Source of the DNA: DASRFR01 sp035651455
GTDB taxonomy: Bacteria; Acidobacteriota; Terriglobia; Terriglobales; Acidobacteriaceae
DNA length: 64,000 nt
NCBI GenBank assembly: GCA_035651455.1
Contig: DASRFR010000058.1
Location: forward strand, 434,001-498,000
Direction: 5' to 3'
Shown: positions 1 to 8,209 of the stretch, one piece after another
How positions within the stretch are numbered: position 1 is the first letter of the stretch
Layout: each line of letters starts with the position of its first letter
Notes under the pieces: model-generated
The model's database searches: none
What the model was told of the DNA's origin: nothing
What the model saw: only the letters and a program-made list of their open reading frames with translations
Made by a program: the position numbers and the translations under genes

Positions 1-2
1 TC

Positions 3-86
3 ACAAATACCACCGGCCGCCCCGTGCAAATCATGTTGTACCTGCTTTGGGACTGGCAGGATGGCAAGCTGAACGAGGGTTGGTGA
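3..86 (+). CDS. C-terminal end of an unidentified protein (partial)
   Basis: An open frame runs from the window edge for 27 codons and ends ...DGKLNEGW at a TGA that shares its last base with the ATG of the next gene (TGATG). This stop/start overlap suggests translational coupling with the cytochrome downstream. Too little is visible to name a family. Confidence 0.5.
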   Translation, partial: TNTTGRPVQIMLYLLWDWQDGKLNEGW

Positions 87-1702
87 TGAAACGCGCTGCT
101 GGTCTTGTGCTGCTGTGTTTCCTGCTCGGATTGCCGCGTGCGCTGATGAGCGGCAGTGCGCCGGAGGAATTGAAACCGAGTTTTCACACTTCCGACCGGT
201 GCCTGGCCTGTCACAACGGCTTGACCACTCCTTCTGGTGAAGACGTGTCGATTGGTTTCGACTGGCGCTCCAGCATCATGGCCAATTCCGCGCGCGATCC
301 TTACTGGCAGGCCAGCGTCCGGCGCGAAGACATCGACCATCCGGAAAAGAAGGCTGCAATCGAAGATGGCTGCGCCGACTGCCACATGCCGATCACGCGC
401 TACCAGGAAAAGCTGCAGGGCAGGCTGGGCCAGGTGTTCGCGCACTTACCGTTCGCCAGCGATCCGAGAAACAACGCTCCCGCAGAGGACGGCGTTTCCT
501 GCTCGGTCTGCCACCAGATCGGAAGGGACAAGCTTGGCAGCAAAGAGAGTTTCAATGGCGGCTTTGCCATCGACTCTCCCCGCTCCAAGGATGACCATCC
601 CGAATACGGTCCGTTTGCCATCGCCAACGGGCAGGCGCACATCATGCAGACTTCGACGGGCGGTTTTCGTCCCACCGAAGCGGCGCATATCCGCGACTCC
701 GCGCTGTGCGCCACCTGTCACACGCTCTACACGAAGACGATCGCGCCGGGCGGCAAAGTGCTGGGAACATTTCCGGAACAGATGCCCTTCCTTGAATGGC
801 AACACAGCGACTATCCGGAAAAATACAGTTGCCAGTCGTGCCATATGCCGGAGGTCGGGGTCGACGTGCCGATCACCGCCGTGCTGGGCCCGCTCCATGC
901 CGGAGTTCGGCAGCACACGTTTGTGGGCGGAAATTTTTTCGTGTTACGAGTACTCAACCGTTACCGCGATGACCTGAGCGTGGCGGCTCTACCGCAGGAA
1001 CTAACCGTCGAGGCACAGCGCACGGCAAACTTCCTGCAATCGCAGGCCGCGCGAGTTGAGATTCGCAGCGTCAACATCGCTGCGGGAAAACTGGATGTTG
1101 AAGTTTTCGTGCAGAACCTGACCGGGCATAAACTTCCAACCGCCTTTCCCTCGCGACGCGCGTGGCTGCACGTGAAGGTGAAAGATCGCAACGGTCACAA
1201 CGTGTTCGAGTCCGGGGCGCTGAATGCCGACGGTTCGATCCAGGGCAATGACAACGACGCGGACCCCGCCCGTTTCGAGCCGCACTATCGAGAGATCACT
1301 AGCGCCGACGAGGTGCAGATCTACGAGCCCATCCTCAAAGATTCCGCCGGCCACGTGACCACCGGCCTGTCGGCAGCGGCAGGCTATTTGAAGGACAACC
1401 GCCTTCTGCCTTCCGGATTTCAGAAAGAGAATGCCGATCACGACATCGCTGTCATCGGGGATGCCGCCGACGATCCGAATTTCACCGCATCGGGAGACCT
1501 GCTGCGCTATTCCGTAGCGGTGGGTGACGCCCAGCCACCATTTCACATCCAAGTTGAACTCTGGTACCAGCCAATCGGGTTTCGTTGGGCGCACAACCTC
1601 GAACCGTATGACGCATTCGAGCCCCACCGTTTTCTTAAATATTACGATTCCATGCCGGCGGAAACCGCCATTGTCCTGGCGCACGCGGAAGCCAATCCAT
1701 AG
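86..1702 (+). CDS. Exported multihaem cytochrome c (five CxxCH motifs)
   Basis: 538 residues. The start at 86 was chosen because it forms a TGATG overlap with the preceding frame and puts a Sec signal peptide (residues about 1-22) at the N-terminus. Five haem c attachment motifs are visible: CLACH (39), CADCH (96), CSVCH (139), CATCH (208) and CQSCH (249). The C-terminal half (about 270-538) has none and looks like a beta-rich domain. Extra His residues could be distal haem ligands. The arrangement resembles periplasmic cytochrome c554/NrfA-like electron carriers. The role is probably electron transfer in the periplasm, with partner unknown. The haem motifs are certain; the enzymatic function is not. 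Confidence 0.85.
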   Translation: MKRAAGLVLLCFLLGLPRALMSGSAPEELKPSFHTSDRCLACHNGLTTPSGEDVSIGFDWRSSIMANSARDPYWQASVRREDIDHPEKKAAIEDGCADCHMPITRYQEKLQGRLGQVFAHLPFASDPRNNAPAEDGVSCSVCHQIGRDKLGSKESFNGGFAIDSPRSKDDHPEYGPFAIANGQAHIMQTSTGGFRPTEAAHIRDSALCATCHTLYTKTIAPGGKVLGTFPEQMPFLEWQHSDYPEKYSCQSCHMPEVGVDVPITAVLGPLHAGVRQHTFVGGNFFVLRVLNRYRDDLSVAALPQELTVEAQRTANFLQSQAARVEIRSVNIAAGKLDVEVFVQNLTGHKLPTAFPSRRAWLHVKVKDRNGHNVFESGALNADGSIQGNDNDADPARFEPHYREITSADEVQIYEPILKDSAGHVTTGLSAAAGYLKDNRLLPSGFQKENADHDIAVIGDAADDPNFTASGDLLRYSVAVGDAQPPFHIQVELWYQPIGFRWAHNLEPYDAFEPHRFLKYYDSMPAETAIVLAHAEANP

Positions 1703-1885
1703 AACGTCTCCGCTTCACGCTGAAGCGGGCGAGCGCATGAGGATCGGTTGCCACATCGTCTGGCAAGAACTTGAGTACGACGAAACGGTGCAGGCGCGTG
1801 TCCTCGGGCTTTAGACCACGCCCATCCCGCCACCTATGTTTTCGAGGATGTGGTAGTGCGAAATGGTCTGGGCGGTCTTGGGCTG
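1700..1885 (-). pseudogene. Relic of a Ser/Thr protein kinase N-terminus
   Basis: Read on the minus strand, one frame gives ISHYHILENIGGGMGVV and stops. The next frame continues EDTRLHRFVVLKFLPDDV, ATDPHALARF, and a third gives QREAETF. Joined, this matches the glycine loop, the VALK lysine strand and the ARF-QREA segment of bacterial Pkn-type kinases, which are abundant in Acidobacteriota. Two frame changes (a lost base at the Tyr codon after GVV and another before QREA) and a lost Gly codon break it. Nothing kinase-like follows beyond about 60 residues, so it is a truncated remnant with no function expected. Confidence 0.75.
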
Positions 1886-1974
1886 AATCTTAGGTCTAGA
1901 GGTAGGGCCAGTCAATGAAAACAACAGAGTGATGGCGTCGAAGCAAGATATTCGGCGAAACATCCACAGATTGC

Positions 1975-2358
1975 TCATTGCCGCTGCGGCAGGGACTTGA
2001 GCGTGCGAGTAGTCTGCCAAAGTTCGTACAGGTAACCGTCAGGACCGCGAAAATACGTCCAGGCCTCTGATTGGTCACCTTCAACATCTGTCTCGAACTG
2101 AACACCTCGCGCTGCCAGTTCCGTTCTTGCTTGTCTCACGTCGTCAACTTGAAAGCCCAGAACTGGGCAGGCGTGAAGGCGATAGTAGCGGTTTTCCGGA
2201 CCGAAGATTTCGAACAACTGTCCCGAGGGCATCTCGAACTGTACCAGGTCCTTGCCCTCATGAACGACCGGCAGGCACAAAGTATCGGCAAAGAATCGTG
2301 CCGTTGATTTCAGGTCGGAAGTCCGCACTCCTGCCCAGGTATAGCCAAGGACGCGCAT
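1975..2358 (-). CDS. VOC (glyoxalase/bleomycin-resistance) family protein
   Basis: 127 residues when started at 2358, which follows an AAGGGAGA ribosome site; a longer frame to 2439 lacks one. The sequence has the paired beta-alpha-beta-beta-beta pattern of the vicinal oxygen chelate fold: an N-terminal GYTWAGVRTSDL strand, a FARFFADTL-like helix, and a C-terminal FRGPDGYLYELWQ strand with the metal-type Glu. Small VOC proteins act as lyases, dioxygenases or resistance proteins in the cytoplasm; the substrate cannot be deduced. It stands alone between two pseudogenes. Confidence 0.8.
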   Translation of the reverse strand: MRVLGYTWAGVRTSDLKSTARFFADTLCLPVVHEGKDLVQFEMPSGQLFEIFGPENRYYRLHACPVLGFQVDDVRQARTELAARGVQFETDVEGDQSEAWTYFRGPDGYLYELWQTTRTLKSLPQRQ

Positions 2359-2484
2359 TGCATCTCCCTTCGACGGAAACTTGTTTTCAAAGTGTACGTC
2401 GTCGGGGGATTGCTGTTGCAAGATCCGGGTTACGCTCATTGGCGCGCCGACCGGGTGATTCTGAGCACTATCGCCTGCTTCCTT

Positions 2485-2526
2485 AGTTATCGCGTATCTC
2501 GACTCAGTTATCGGGTATCTCGACTC
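2485..2526 (+). repeat. Tandem 21-bp repeat, two units
   Basis: Two adjacent 21-base units (2485-2505 and 2506-2526) differ at one base and share the core TATCTCGACTC. They lie between the VOC gene and the hydrolase pseudogene. The sequence style resembles the short intergenic inverted repeat between atpB and atpE. Confidence 0.7.
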
Positions 2527-2597
2527 GCTCCGTGGTACTTCAAAATTGGGCTATTTGCGGTCGATTCGAACTAGAGAATCAGGTTCTGGAGCAAGAT

Positions 2598-3240
2598 TCA
2601 CCCTTGCATGTTTCGCCGCAAATTCCTTGACCGTGGATCGGGTGAGTTCAAGTCTTCTAATGCACTCTTACAAGTGGCAGTCGCCGTCGGTGTTTGGGAA
2701 AAGTGACATTGAAGCGGCGGAGCGTCCGTGAACGCCATATGCTCATTCCCGGCAATCACCACGTAGTAGGTATTACCTTCGCTACCGACGAATTCTTTCC
2801 CATGCGTCTCAGGATCGGAGGCGTGCTCTTCCGTTTCCATGAAAAGCAGCGGCTTACGCAAAGCCATGGGTCTGATGTCAGCGTTCATGCCTGGATACGT
2901 GGACCCATCCAGATTCACCCCCGCCCGGATGCGCCCGTCTTCCTGCAACGCGAGGGCGGCGATCGTCCCGCCTATCGAGTGGCCCACAAAAAGATCAAGG
3001 GAACCGGTTACCGCCAGCTGCGGCCACTTCCGCTATTGTCCAAGCGACCCTTTGTGCCGTCATGAAATAGAGGCGTGTGACGTCGGTTAATGGGAGCAAA
3101 ATTTTCGCTCCTTCGTGTTGGTCAGAGCCGTGATGTTGGTGATTTTCGATCCGGACGATGGAGAACGAAGCCAGATTGCAATTCCAGTAATTCCTACGAG
3201 GATGAGTGTGCCGGCGAAAACGAGCCATGGCCAGACTGGG
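2598..3240 (-). pseudogene. Decayed alpha/beta hydrolase (PAF-acetylhydrolase-like)
   Basis: The C-terminal part (2598 to about 3030) reads QLAVTGSLDLFVGHSIGG, with the nucleophile elbow GHSIG, then GVNLDGS and a late NEHMAFTD, as in platelet-activating-factor acetylhydrolase/dienelactone-like hydrolases. The N-terminal part is scattered over two other frames: a hydrophobic anchor (WPWLVFAGTLILVGITGIAI) near 3180-3235 and RLYFMTAQRVAW near 3040-3080. The 200 or so residues normally between anchor and elbow are mostly missing. Frame changes plus deletion make this a pseudogene. Confidence 0.7.
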
Positions 3241-3396
3241 TGACATTCCGATGAAGCCGGTGGTATTCCGGATTGCCCTTACACGCAGAACCCCAACGCG
3301 AGAGGAAGTCGGGCTCTACTTACTTAGCACATGGCAGATTTATCCAAGATGCTGGTCGACGTATCGGAAATGGCAAGGAAATTTGGAGGTGCCTGC

Positions 3397-3777
3397 TTAT
3401 TCGCCAGTCAGGAATTTGTATTGAGCCGCCGTGAGCGGCACGACGCTCAATCTTCCCTGCCGAACCAGCGGTGAATCGGCAAACGTCTTGCTCGCTTTTA
3501 CGTCCGCCAGCGTGACCGGCTTGGCGATGGAAGTTCCCGCCTTAATCTTCACCTGGGGATTTTTTGGATCGGAGGTGTCGACGGAGACGACCGATGCGGT
3601 GCCTACCGTCCTCTTTTCGTCGCCTGTGTGATAGATGACGAGGCGCTCTCCGGGCTTCATCTCCCGCAAATGGCGCAGAGCCACGGGATTGGAGACTCCA
3701 TCCCAAACCGTGATCTTCTCACGCTGCAGATCGGCAAACGAGTAGGTGGACGGCTCAGTTTTTAGTAGGTAGTCCAT
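3397..3777 (-). CDS. EVE-domain protein
   Basis: 126 residues, the usual size of a single EVE domain (PUA-like fold, thymocyte nuclear protein 1 family). It begins MDYLLKTEPSTYSFADLQRE, continues with WDGV-NPVALRHLREM and a YHTGDEKRTVGTA strand, and ends KFLTGE. EVE domains bind modified bases in DNA or RNA, and in bacteria some occur in restriction systems, but no restriction genes adjoin this one. It is a stand-alone gene oriented like its neighbours. Confidence 0.9.
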   Translation of the reverse strand: MDYLLKTEPSTYSFADLQREKITVWDGVSNPVALRHLREMKPGERLVIYHTGDEKRTVGTASVVSVDTSDPKNPQVKIKAGTSIAKPVTLADVKASKTFADSPLVRQGRLSVVPLTAAQYKFLTGE

Positions 3778-3829
3778 AAATTGCGAATCAGAACGAGAGT
3801 ACAGAGCGATTGCGAGAACCGGATGCGCG

Positions 3830-4273
3830 TCAGTTTTTCTGGGGCGGCGGCTCTTCTTTCTTATCGTCTTTTTTGTCGTCCTTCTTAGTGTTTTGCTGGT
3901 CGCTGTAAATCGAGTACTGTCCCTGGGGACGTTTCATGCGAATCGTGATCTGCATATCCGGCTGATCGATGTTGTAATCGTCGCCGAAGGTCTGGTACCC
4001 GGTGGCAAGCACCTGGATGCGCAGCTTGCCATACGGCACGCCATCAAACCCGGTCTTGCCGTCGACATCGGTTTTGACTTCGTAGCCGCCCCTTTCCTGG
4101 TTGCCTTTCGGATCGACGGGGTGCAATACGACGCTGGCATTGCGGATCGGCTTGCCGTTGTAATCCTTGACCACCAGGAACTTAAGATTGGCGGTATCGT
4201 CCTGCGCGCGGCCAATGGTCGCGCCAGCCGTCACAAACAGGATGACCATGAGAAAGAGGAAAAAAAATTTCAT
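3830..4273 (-). CDS. Secreted carboxypeptidase-regulatory-like (Ig-fold) protein
   Basis: 147 residues from a start at 4273 that gives a clear signal peptide (MKFFFLFLMVILFVTAGATIG, cleavage near AQDD). The mature part is one beta-sandwich of the carboxypeptidase-regulatory/Cna-B type: FLVVKDYNGKPIRNASVVL, TDVDGKTGFDGVPYGKLRIQV and GYQTFGDDYNI. The last 20 residues are a Lys/Asp/Pro-rich tail. Probably periplasmic or outer-membrane associated; the partner is unknown. Confidence 0.75.
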   Translation of the reverse strand: MKFFFLFLMVILFVTAGATIGRAQDDTANLKFLVVKDYNGKPIRNASVVLHPVDPKGNQERGGYEVKTDVDGKTGFDGVPYGKLRIQVLATGYQTFGDDYNIDQPDMQITIRMKRPQGQYSIYSDQQNTKKDDKKDDKKEEPPPQKN

Positions 4274-4405
4274 GCTGCAGCCCCGGGAACCCTCCTTACA
4301 ATTGTATGAAAAGAATGTGGCTACCGTCACCACGCCAGTCGTGACTTCCGAACTGCCTCGTAGCGCTATCCTGTCCAGCGACTCCCCTGCTCTGAGCGGA
4401 GAAGA

Positions 4406-4783
4406 TTACTTGCCGAGCATAGTGGGATGCCGCGGCTCATATAAGCCGATCGCTCCACCACTCGGCAGCCGGATACTCGTGCTGCTTCCCCAATCTGCTT
4501 GCTGCACCGCGGAACAAGTCACGCCCTTCTGCTGCAGAGTGCGCATGGTGTCGGCCAGGTCGTCGCAAATCAGGTAGAGGACAATCCCCAGCATCGAATG
4601 GTCGGCATGTGACTGCACGAAGCTGCCATCCCCGGGGTGCACCGCCATTTCCGACGGCGGCAACGAGAATAATAACCAGTTCCCGCCAAGATCGATGTTC
4701 TTGAAGCACAACACGTCGCGTATGAACTGACGGTCGGCGTCGGCATCCGTACTATAAAGAAGAAAATGTGCGCCGCTGATCAT
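4406..4783 (-). CDS. VOC family protein
   Basis: 125 residues with the two-module VOC pattern: GAHFLLYSTDADADRQFIRDVL at the N-terminus, GGNWLLFSLPPSEMAVHP, then LYLICDDLADTMRTLQQKGV and a C-terminal RLPSGGAIGLYEPRHP carrying the metal-type Glu. Function is not deducible beyond the fold. It is a monocistronic gene between a secreted protein and the S9 peptidase. Confidence 0.75.
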   Translation of the reverse strand: MISGAHFLLYSTDADADRQFIRDVLCFKNIDLGGNWLLFSLPPSEMAVHPGDGSFVQSHADHSMLGIVLYLICDDLADTMRTLQQKGVTCSAVQQADWGSSTSIRLPSGGAIGLYEPRHPTMLGK

Positions 4784-4844
4784 GGGCGAAGTCTAGCACG
4801 GTCTTGAGCAAGCCCGTGCGCAGCCCGCTATTTGTGCGCCCCGA

Positions 4845-6917
4845 CTACTTTTTTATCCATTGATCCACCCAGTCATCGACGGTTTTGTACCAGAGCCGGC
4901 TGTTTTGCGGCTTCAGCACCCAGTGGCCCTCATCGGGAAAATAGAGCATCTTCGAGGGGATTCCCAGCCGCTGCAGGGTGGTGAAGAGCTGATAACCTTC
5001 GGAGACGTCGAGGCGGTAATCGAGCTGCCCGTGGACCACCAGCGTAGGCGTCTTGAAGCTGGTTGCATACTCGTGCGGGGACCATTTTCGGTACGACTCC
5101 CGGTTAGTGTAGGGCGTGCCCTTGAACTCCCACTCGTTAAACCACAACTCTTCCGTGGTGCCCCAGGACGAGGTCGCATTGAACATGCCGTCGTGCGAAA
5201 CCAGGCACTTGAAGCGGTTGGTGTGGCCGAGGATCCAGTTAATGGCATAGCCGCCGTAGCTCGCGCCGAGCGCGCATTCGCGATCCTTGTCGATGAACGG
5301 GTACTGCTGCTCGGCGTAGTCCAGGCCCTTCATCAGATCTTCGAAGGGCGCGCCGCCCCAGTCGCCGTTGATATCATCGATGAACTTCTGCCCGTATCCG
5401 GTCGAACCGTGGAAGTTGATCATGACCACGGCGTAACCGTTGGCGGCGAAAAGTTCCGGATTCCAGCGATAGGACCAGTCATCTCCCCAGGCCCCTTGCG
5501 GCCCGCCGTGGATGAGAAACTTCACCGGATATTTCCTGCTGCTGTCGAAGTCAGGCGGCTTGACCAGGAAGCCCTCGACCTTGTCGCCATGCGCTCCTGT
5601 GAACCAGAAGGATTCGAGAGGCGACATAGCGGTTTGGGACAGGAGATCGTCGTTTACATGCGTAAGAGGCCGCGCCGGCGTGTCTCCGCCCAGCGTCCGA
5701 AGATAAATCTCATTCGGAGCTGCGAGCGACATGTGGGTGAACAGCAAACTGCTCCCGTCCCCCGTTACCGCGAGATCATCGTTGTATCCATTCGCAACGA
5801 TCGGACGAGGATCGGGATGATCGAGATGGAGCACGAATATTGGCTGTACTCCCTTTGATTCTGAGCTGAATGCAATCGCCGAGCTTGCTGGAGATTGACT
5901 CTTAAACCAGGTGAATGAGCCTACCCAGGCGTCATAGTTTTCGGTCAGAGTCTTCTTCTCGCCCGACTTGCGGTCGTAGAGCATCAGGCGCACGCGGTCG
6001 CTTTCATAGCCGGGACGGAACTGCGCGCGGTAAGCAATGTATTTACCATCGGGCGAGTAGAGCGGAGTGACATCGGCTCCGTGATTATCCGCGGTGATGT
6101 TTTTCGCCGGGCCGCCACTCACCGGGACAATCCACAAATCATTGTTGGTGCTGGTTGCTTCGACCTTACCGTGGTTCGAGGTGTAACAGAGTTCCTGTCC
6201 ATCCGGGGAAAACGCGTAATCGTCCTGCCCGCCGAGCGTGAAGGGCGGGGCGTCGTAGTCGCCCGGCGTGAGATCGCGAGGCGAGCTGCTTCCATCGACG
6301 GCGACCACGAAGATATGGCTACGCTTGCCTGCCTGGAAGGCATTCCAGTGGCGATAGAGCAGGCGGTCGAAGATCAATGCCTTCACTTTCGAGCCCGCCA
6401 CCTCCTCCATCCTCTTTTTGTTGCAGGCTTCCTGCTCGACGGGCGAACCGCTGCACTCCGGATACACGCGCGAAGTGAAGGCGATCGACTTGCCATCCGG
6501 CGACCACAGTTCTCCCGCCGCCTCGGTGGCAATCGAGGTCAGCTTGTGGGTACCGGTCACGGAACCACTGGCGCTGTCGAAATCCGCGATCCAGATCTGA
6601 GAGCCGCCCTCTTTATTCGAGATGAAAGCGAAATGCTTGCCGTCGGGCGACCAGCGCGGCCGGTCGCCATCCTGCTCGGCGATGAGCTTCCGTTCCGCGC
6701 CGCCGTTCAGGGGCACGATCCACAGATGCGGTGTTTTGGTGTTCGCTTCCAGGTTTACATCCTGCGCGCTGAACAGAACCCATTTGCCATCCGGCGACGG
6801 CAGCGGTTCGCCCACTCGCTTTAGAGCCATCATGTCTTCAAAGGTGAACGGATGTTTAGTCTGCGAGAACGAAGCAGCGCAGAGCAGCAACACGATAGGA
6901 ATTAAATAGCGGCGCAT
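4845..6917 (-). CDS. Exported S9 family prolyl-oligopeptidase-like peptidase
   Basis: 690 residues. Start 6917 (second of two adjacent ATGs) lies 5 bases after GGAGG and opens a signal peptide (MRRYLIPIVLLLCAASFS). Residues about 30-420 form a WD40/TolB-like beta-propeller with repeated SPDGK motifs. The C-terminal alpha/beta hydrolase carries the catalytic Ser553 (GASYGG), Asp633 (HGQLDYR) and His665 (DEGHW). This is the S9C acylaminoacyl-peptidase/dipeptidyl-peptidase architecture. It probably degrades oligopeptides in the periplasm. Monocistronic. Confidence 0.93.
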   Translation of the reverse strand: MRRYLIPIVLLLCAASFSQTKHPFTFEDMMALKRVGEPLPSPDGKWVLFSAQDVNLEANTKTPHLWIVPLNGGAERKLIAEQDGDRPRWSPDGKHFAFISNKEGGSQIWIADFDSASGSVTGTHKLTSIATEAAGELWSPDGKSIAFTSRVYPECSGSPVEQEACNKKRMEEVAGSKVKALIFDRLLYRHWNAFQAGKRSHIFVVAVDGSSSPRDLTPGDYDAPPFTLGGQDDYAFSPDGQELCYTSNHGKVEATSTNNDLWIVPVSGGPAKNITADNHGADVTPLYSPDGKYIAYRAQFRPGYESDRVRLMLYDRKSGEKKTLTENYDAWVGSFTWFKSQSPASSAIAFSSESKGVQPIFVLHLDHPDPRPIVANGYNDDLAVTGDGSSLLFTHMSLAAPNEIYLRTLGGDTPARPLTHVNDDLLSQTAMSPLESFWFTGAHGDKVEGFLVKPPDFDSSRKYPVKFLIHGGPQGAWGDDWSYRWNPELFAANGYAVVMINFHGSTGYGQKFIDDINGDWGGAPFEDLMKGLDYAEQQYPFIDKDRECALGASYGGYAINWILGHTNRFKCLVSHDGMFNATSSWGTTEELWFNEWEFKGTPYTNRESYRKWSPHEYATSFKTPTLVVHGQLDYRLDVSEGYQLFTTLQRLGIPSKMLYFPDEGHWVLKPQNSRLWYKTVDDWVDQWIKK

Positions 6918-7209
6918 CATGCCTCCGGTTGGAAACGGGCTAGTGTAGCAGGGTGGCAAAGAGTTAACAGCGGCGCCGATCACAACGAGCGTGCGGCAAA
7001 CCGGCACGCTCCGCAGCTAAGTCGGCGGCCGTGCGTCGGGTGCGCAGCTCCGCTTTTTCTTACAACTCGGGCCCGCACGCCGCATCTAATTTCAGTAGGC
7101 AGAACTGCAGCTTTCCCATTCTCTGTCTCTTTTGCACGGAGGGACGCTAAAGAGGGTGGGAAGGCTGCGTTCACTGCAACTCAGCCCATCTCTCCGCTAC
7201 ACTGTCATT

Positions 7210-8061
7210 ATGAAATCGGTTACATGCGCGGCTGCGGTTCTGGTCCTACTGTTTTCCCCTGGCTTTCTCGCCTTGCACGCGCGGGCGCAGGAAGGGCCGC
7301 TCGATCCGGCGCAGCCGAAGGGTATAACGCCCGAAGAAATCATTCAGCGCTTCGCCGCCAAGGAAAAGGAATTCAAGGCAGCGCGCGATCAGTACACTTA
7401 CCGGCAAGAGGTGAAAGTCCAAACCATTGACGGGGACACGGTCACTGGCGAATACCAGGAAGTCTTTGACGTCCTTTTTGACGACAAGGGAAAGCGCCTG
7501 GAAAACGTGGTGTTCGCGCCCCAGTCGAGCATCGAGAACGGCGGCATTTCCATCACCAAGGAAGACCTCAGCGACATCCGCAACCGCCTGCCATTTGTGC
7601 TCACCAGTGATGAAATCCCGGAGTACAGCATCCTCTACGCCGGACAGCAGCAGGAAGACGAGTTGCACTGCTACGTTTTCGACATCGCCCCCAAGACCAT
7701 CGAAAAAGATAAGCGCTACTTCCAGGGCCGAGTGTGGGTGGACGACCACGACTTCCAGATTGTGAAGACCTTCGGTAAAACCGTTCCCGATATTCGCAGC
7801 AAGAAAGGGGAAAACCTGTTCCCCAAGTTCACCACCTGGCGGGAGCAGATCGACGGCCGCTATTGGTTTCCAACCTACACGCGGGCCGATGACACACTGC
7901 ATTTTTCCATGCAGTCGGTGCACATCCGGGAGATCGTGAAGTACACGAATTACAAGAAATTCGGCTCCAACGTCAAAATCACGTATGACGGCAAGGAGCT
8001 ACCGAAAGATCAGAAGCCGAACGACCAGAAACCTCCGGATCAGCAACCGCCGCAAAAATAG
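7210..8061 (+). CDS. Secreted LolA-like-fold protein of unknown function
   Basis: 283 residues from the ATG at 7210, which opens a signal peptide (MKSVTCAAAVLVLLFSPGFLALHARA). The mature part alternates beta strands and charged turns: FKAARDQYTYRQEV, YQEVFDVLFDDKGKRLENV, FDIAPKTIEKDKRYFQGRVW and FPTYTRADDTLHF. It resembles the outer-membrane lipoprotein-carrier (LolA/LppX-type) half-barrel seen in many acidobacterial secreted proteins. The last 25 residues are a Pro/Gln/Lys tail. Role unknown, perhaps envelope lipid or lipoprotein handling. Confidence 0.65.
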   Translation: MKSVTCAAAVLVLLFSPGFLALHARAQEGPLDPAQPKGITPEEIIQRFAAKEKEFKAARDQYTYRQEVKVQTIDGDTVTGEYQEVFDVLFDDKGKRLENVVFAPQSSIENGGISITKEDLSDIRNRLPFVLTSDEIPEYSILYAGQQQEDELHCYVFDIAPKTIEKDKRYFQGRVWVDDHDFQIVKTFGKTVPDIRSKKGENLFPKFTTWREQIDGRYWFPTYTRADDTLHFSMQSVHIREIVKYTNYKKFGSNVKITYDGKELPKDQKPNDQKPPDQQPPQK

Positions 8062-8079
8062 CGGTGGCAGCAGCCGTGA

Positions 8080-8154
8080 GGAGCCAGGAATTCAGTTGGG
8101 GTGCGCGGATGCGGAATGCCGGGCTACGCCTCCTGAGCCTGGCTCCCTGTTTTT
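8080..8154 (+). terminator. Possible terminator hairpin
   Basis: GGAGCCAGG (8080-8088) is the exact reverse complement of CCTGGCTCC (8138-8146), followed by CTGTTTTT. The loop is long (49 bases), so this is a weak candidate for the end of the preceding transcript. Confidence 0.3.
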
Positions 8155-8209
8155 CCATCCTTCTTCCCTCTTTTCCCATCTATTTACGGTAATCTTGAAC
8201 TGACCTGGC

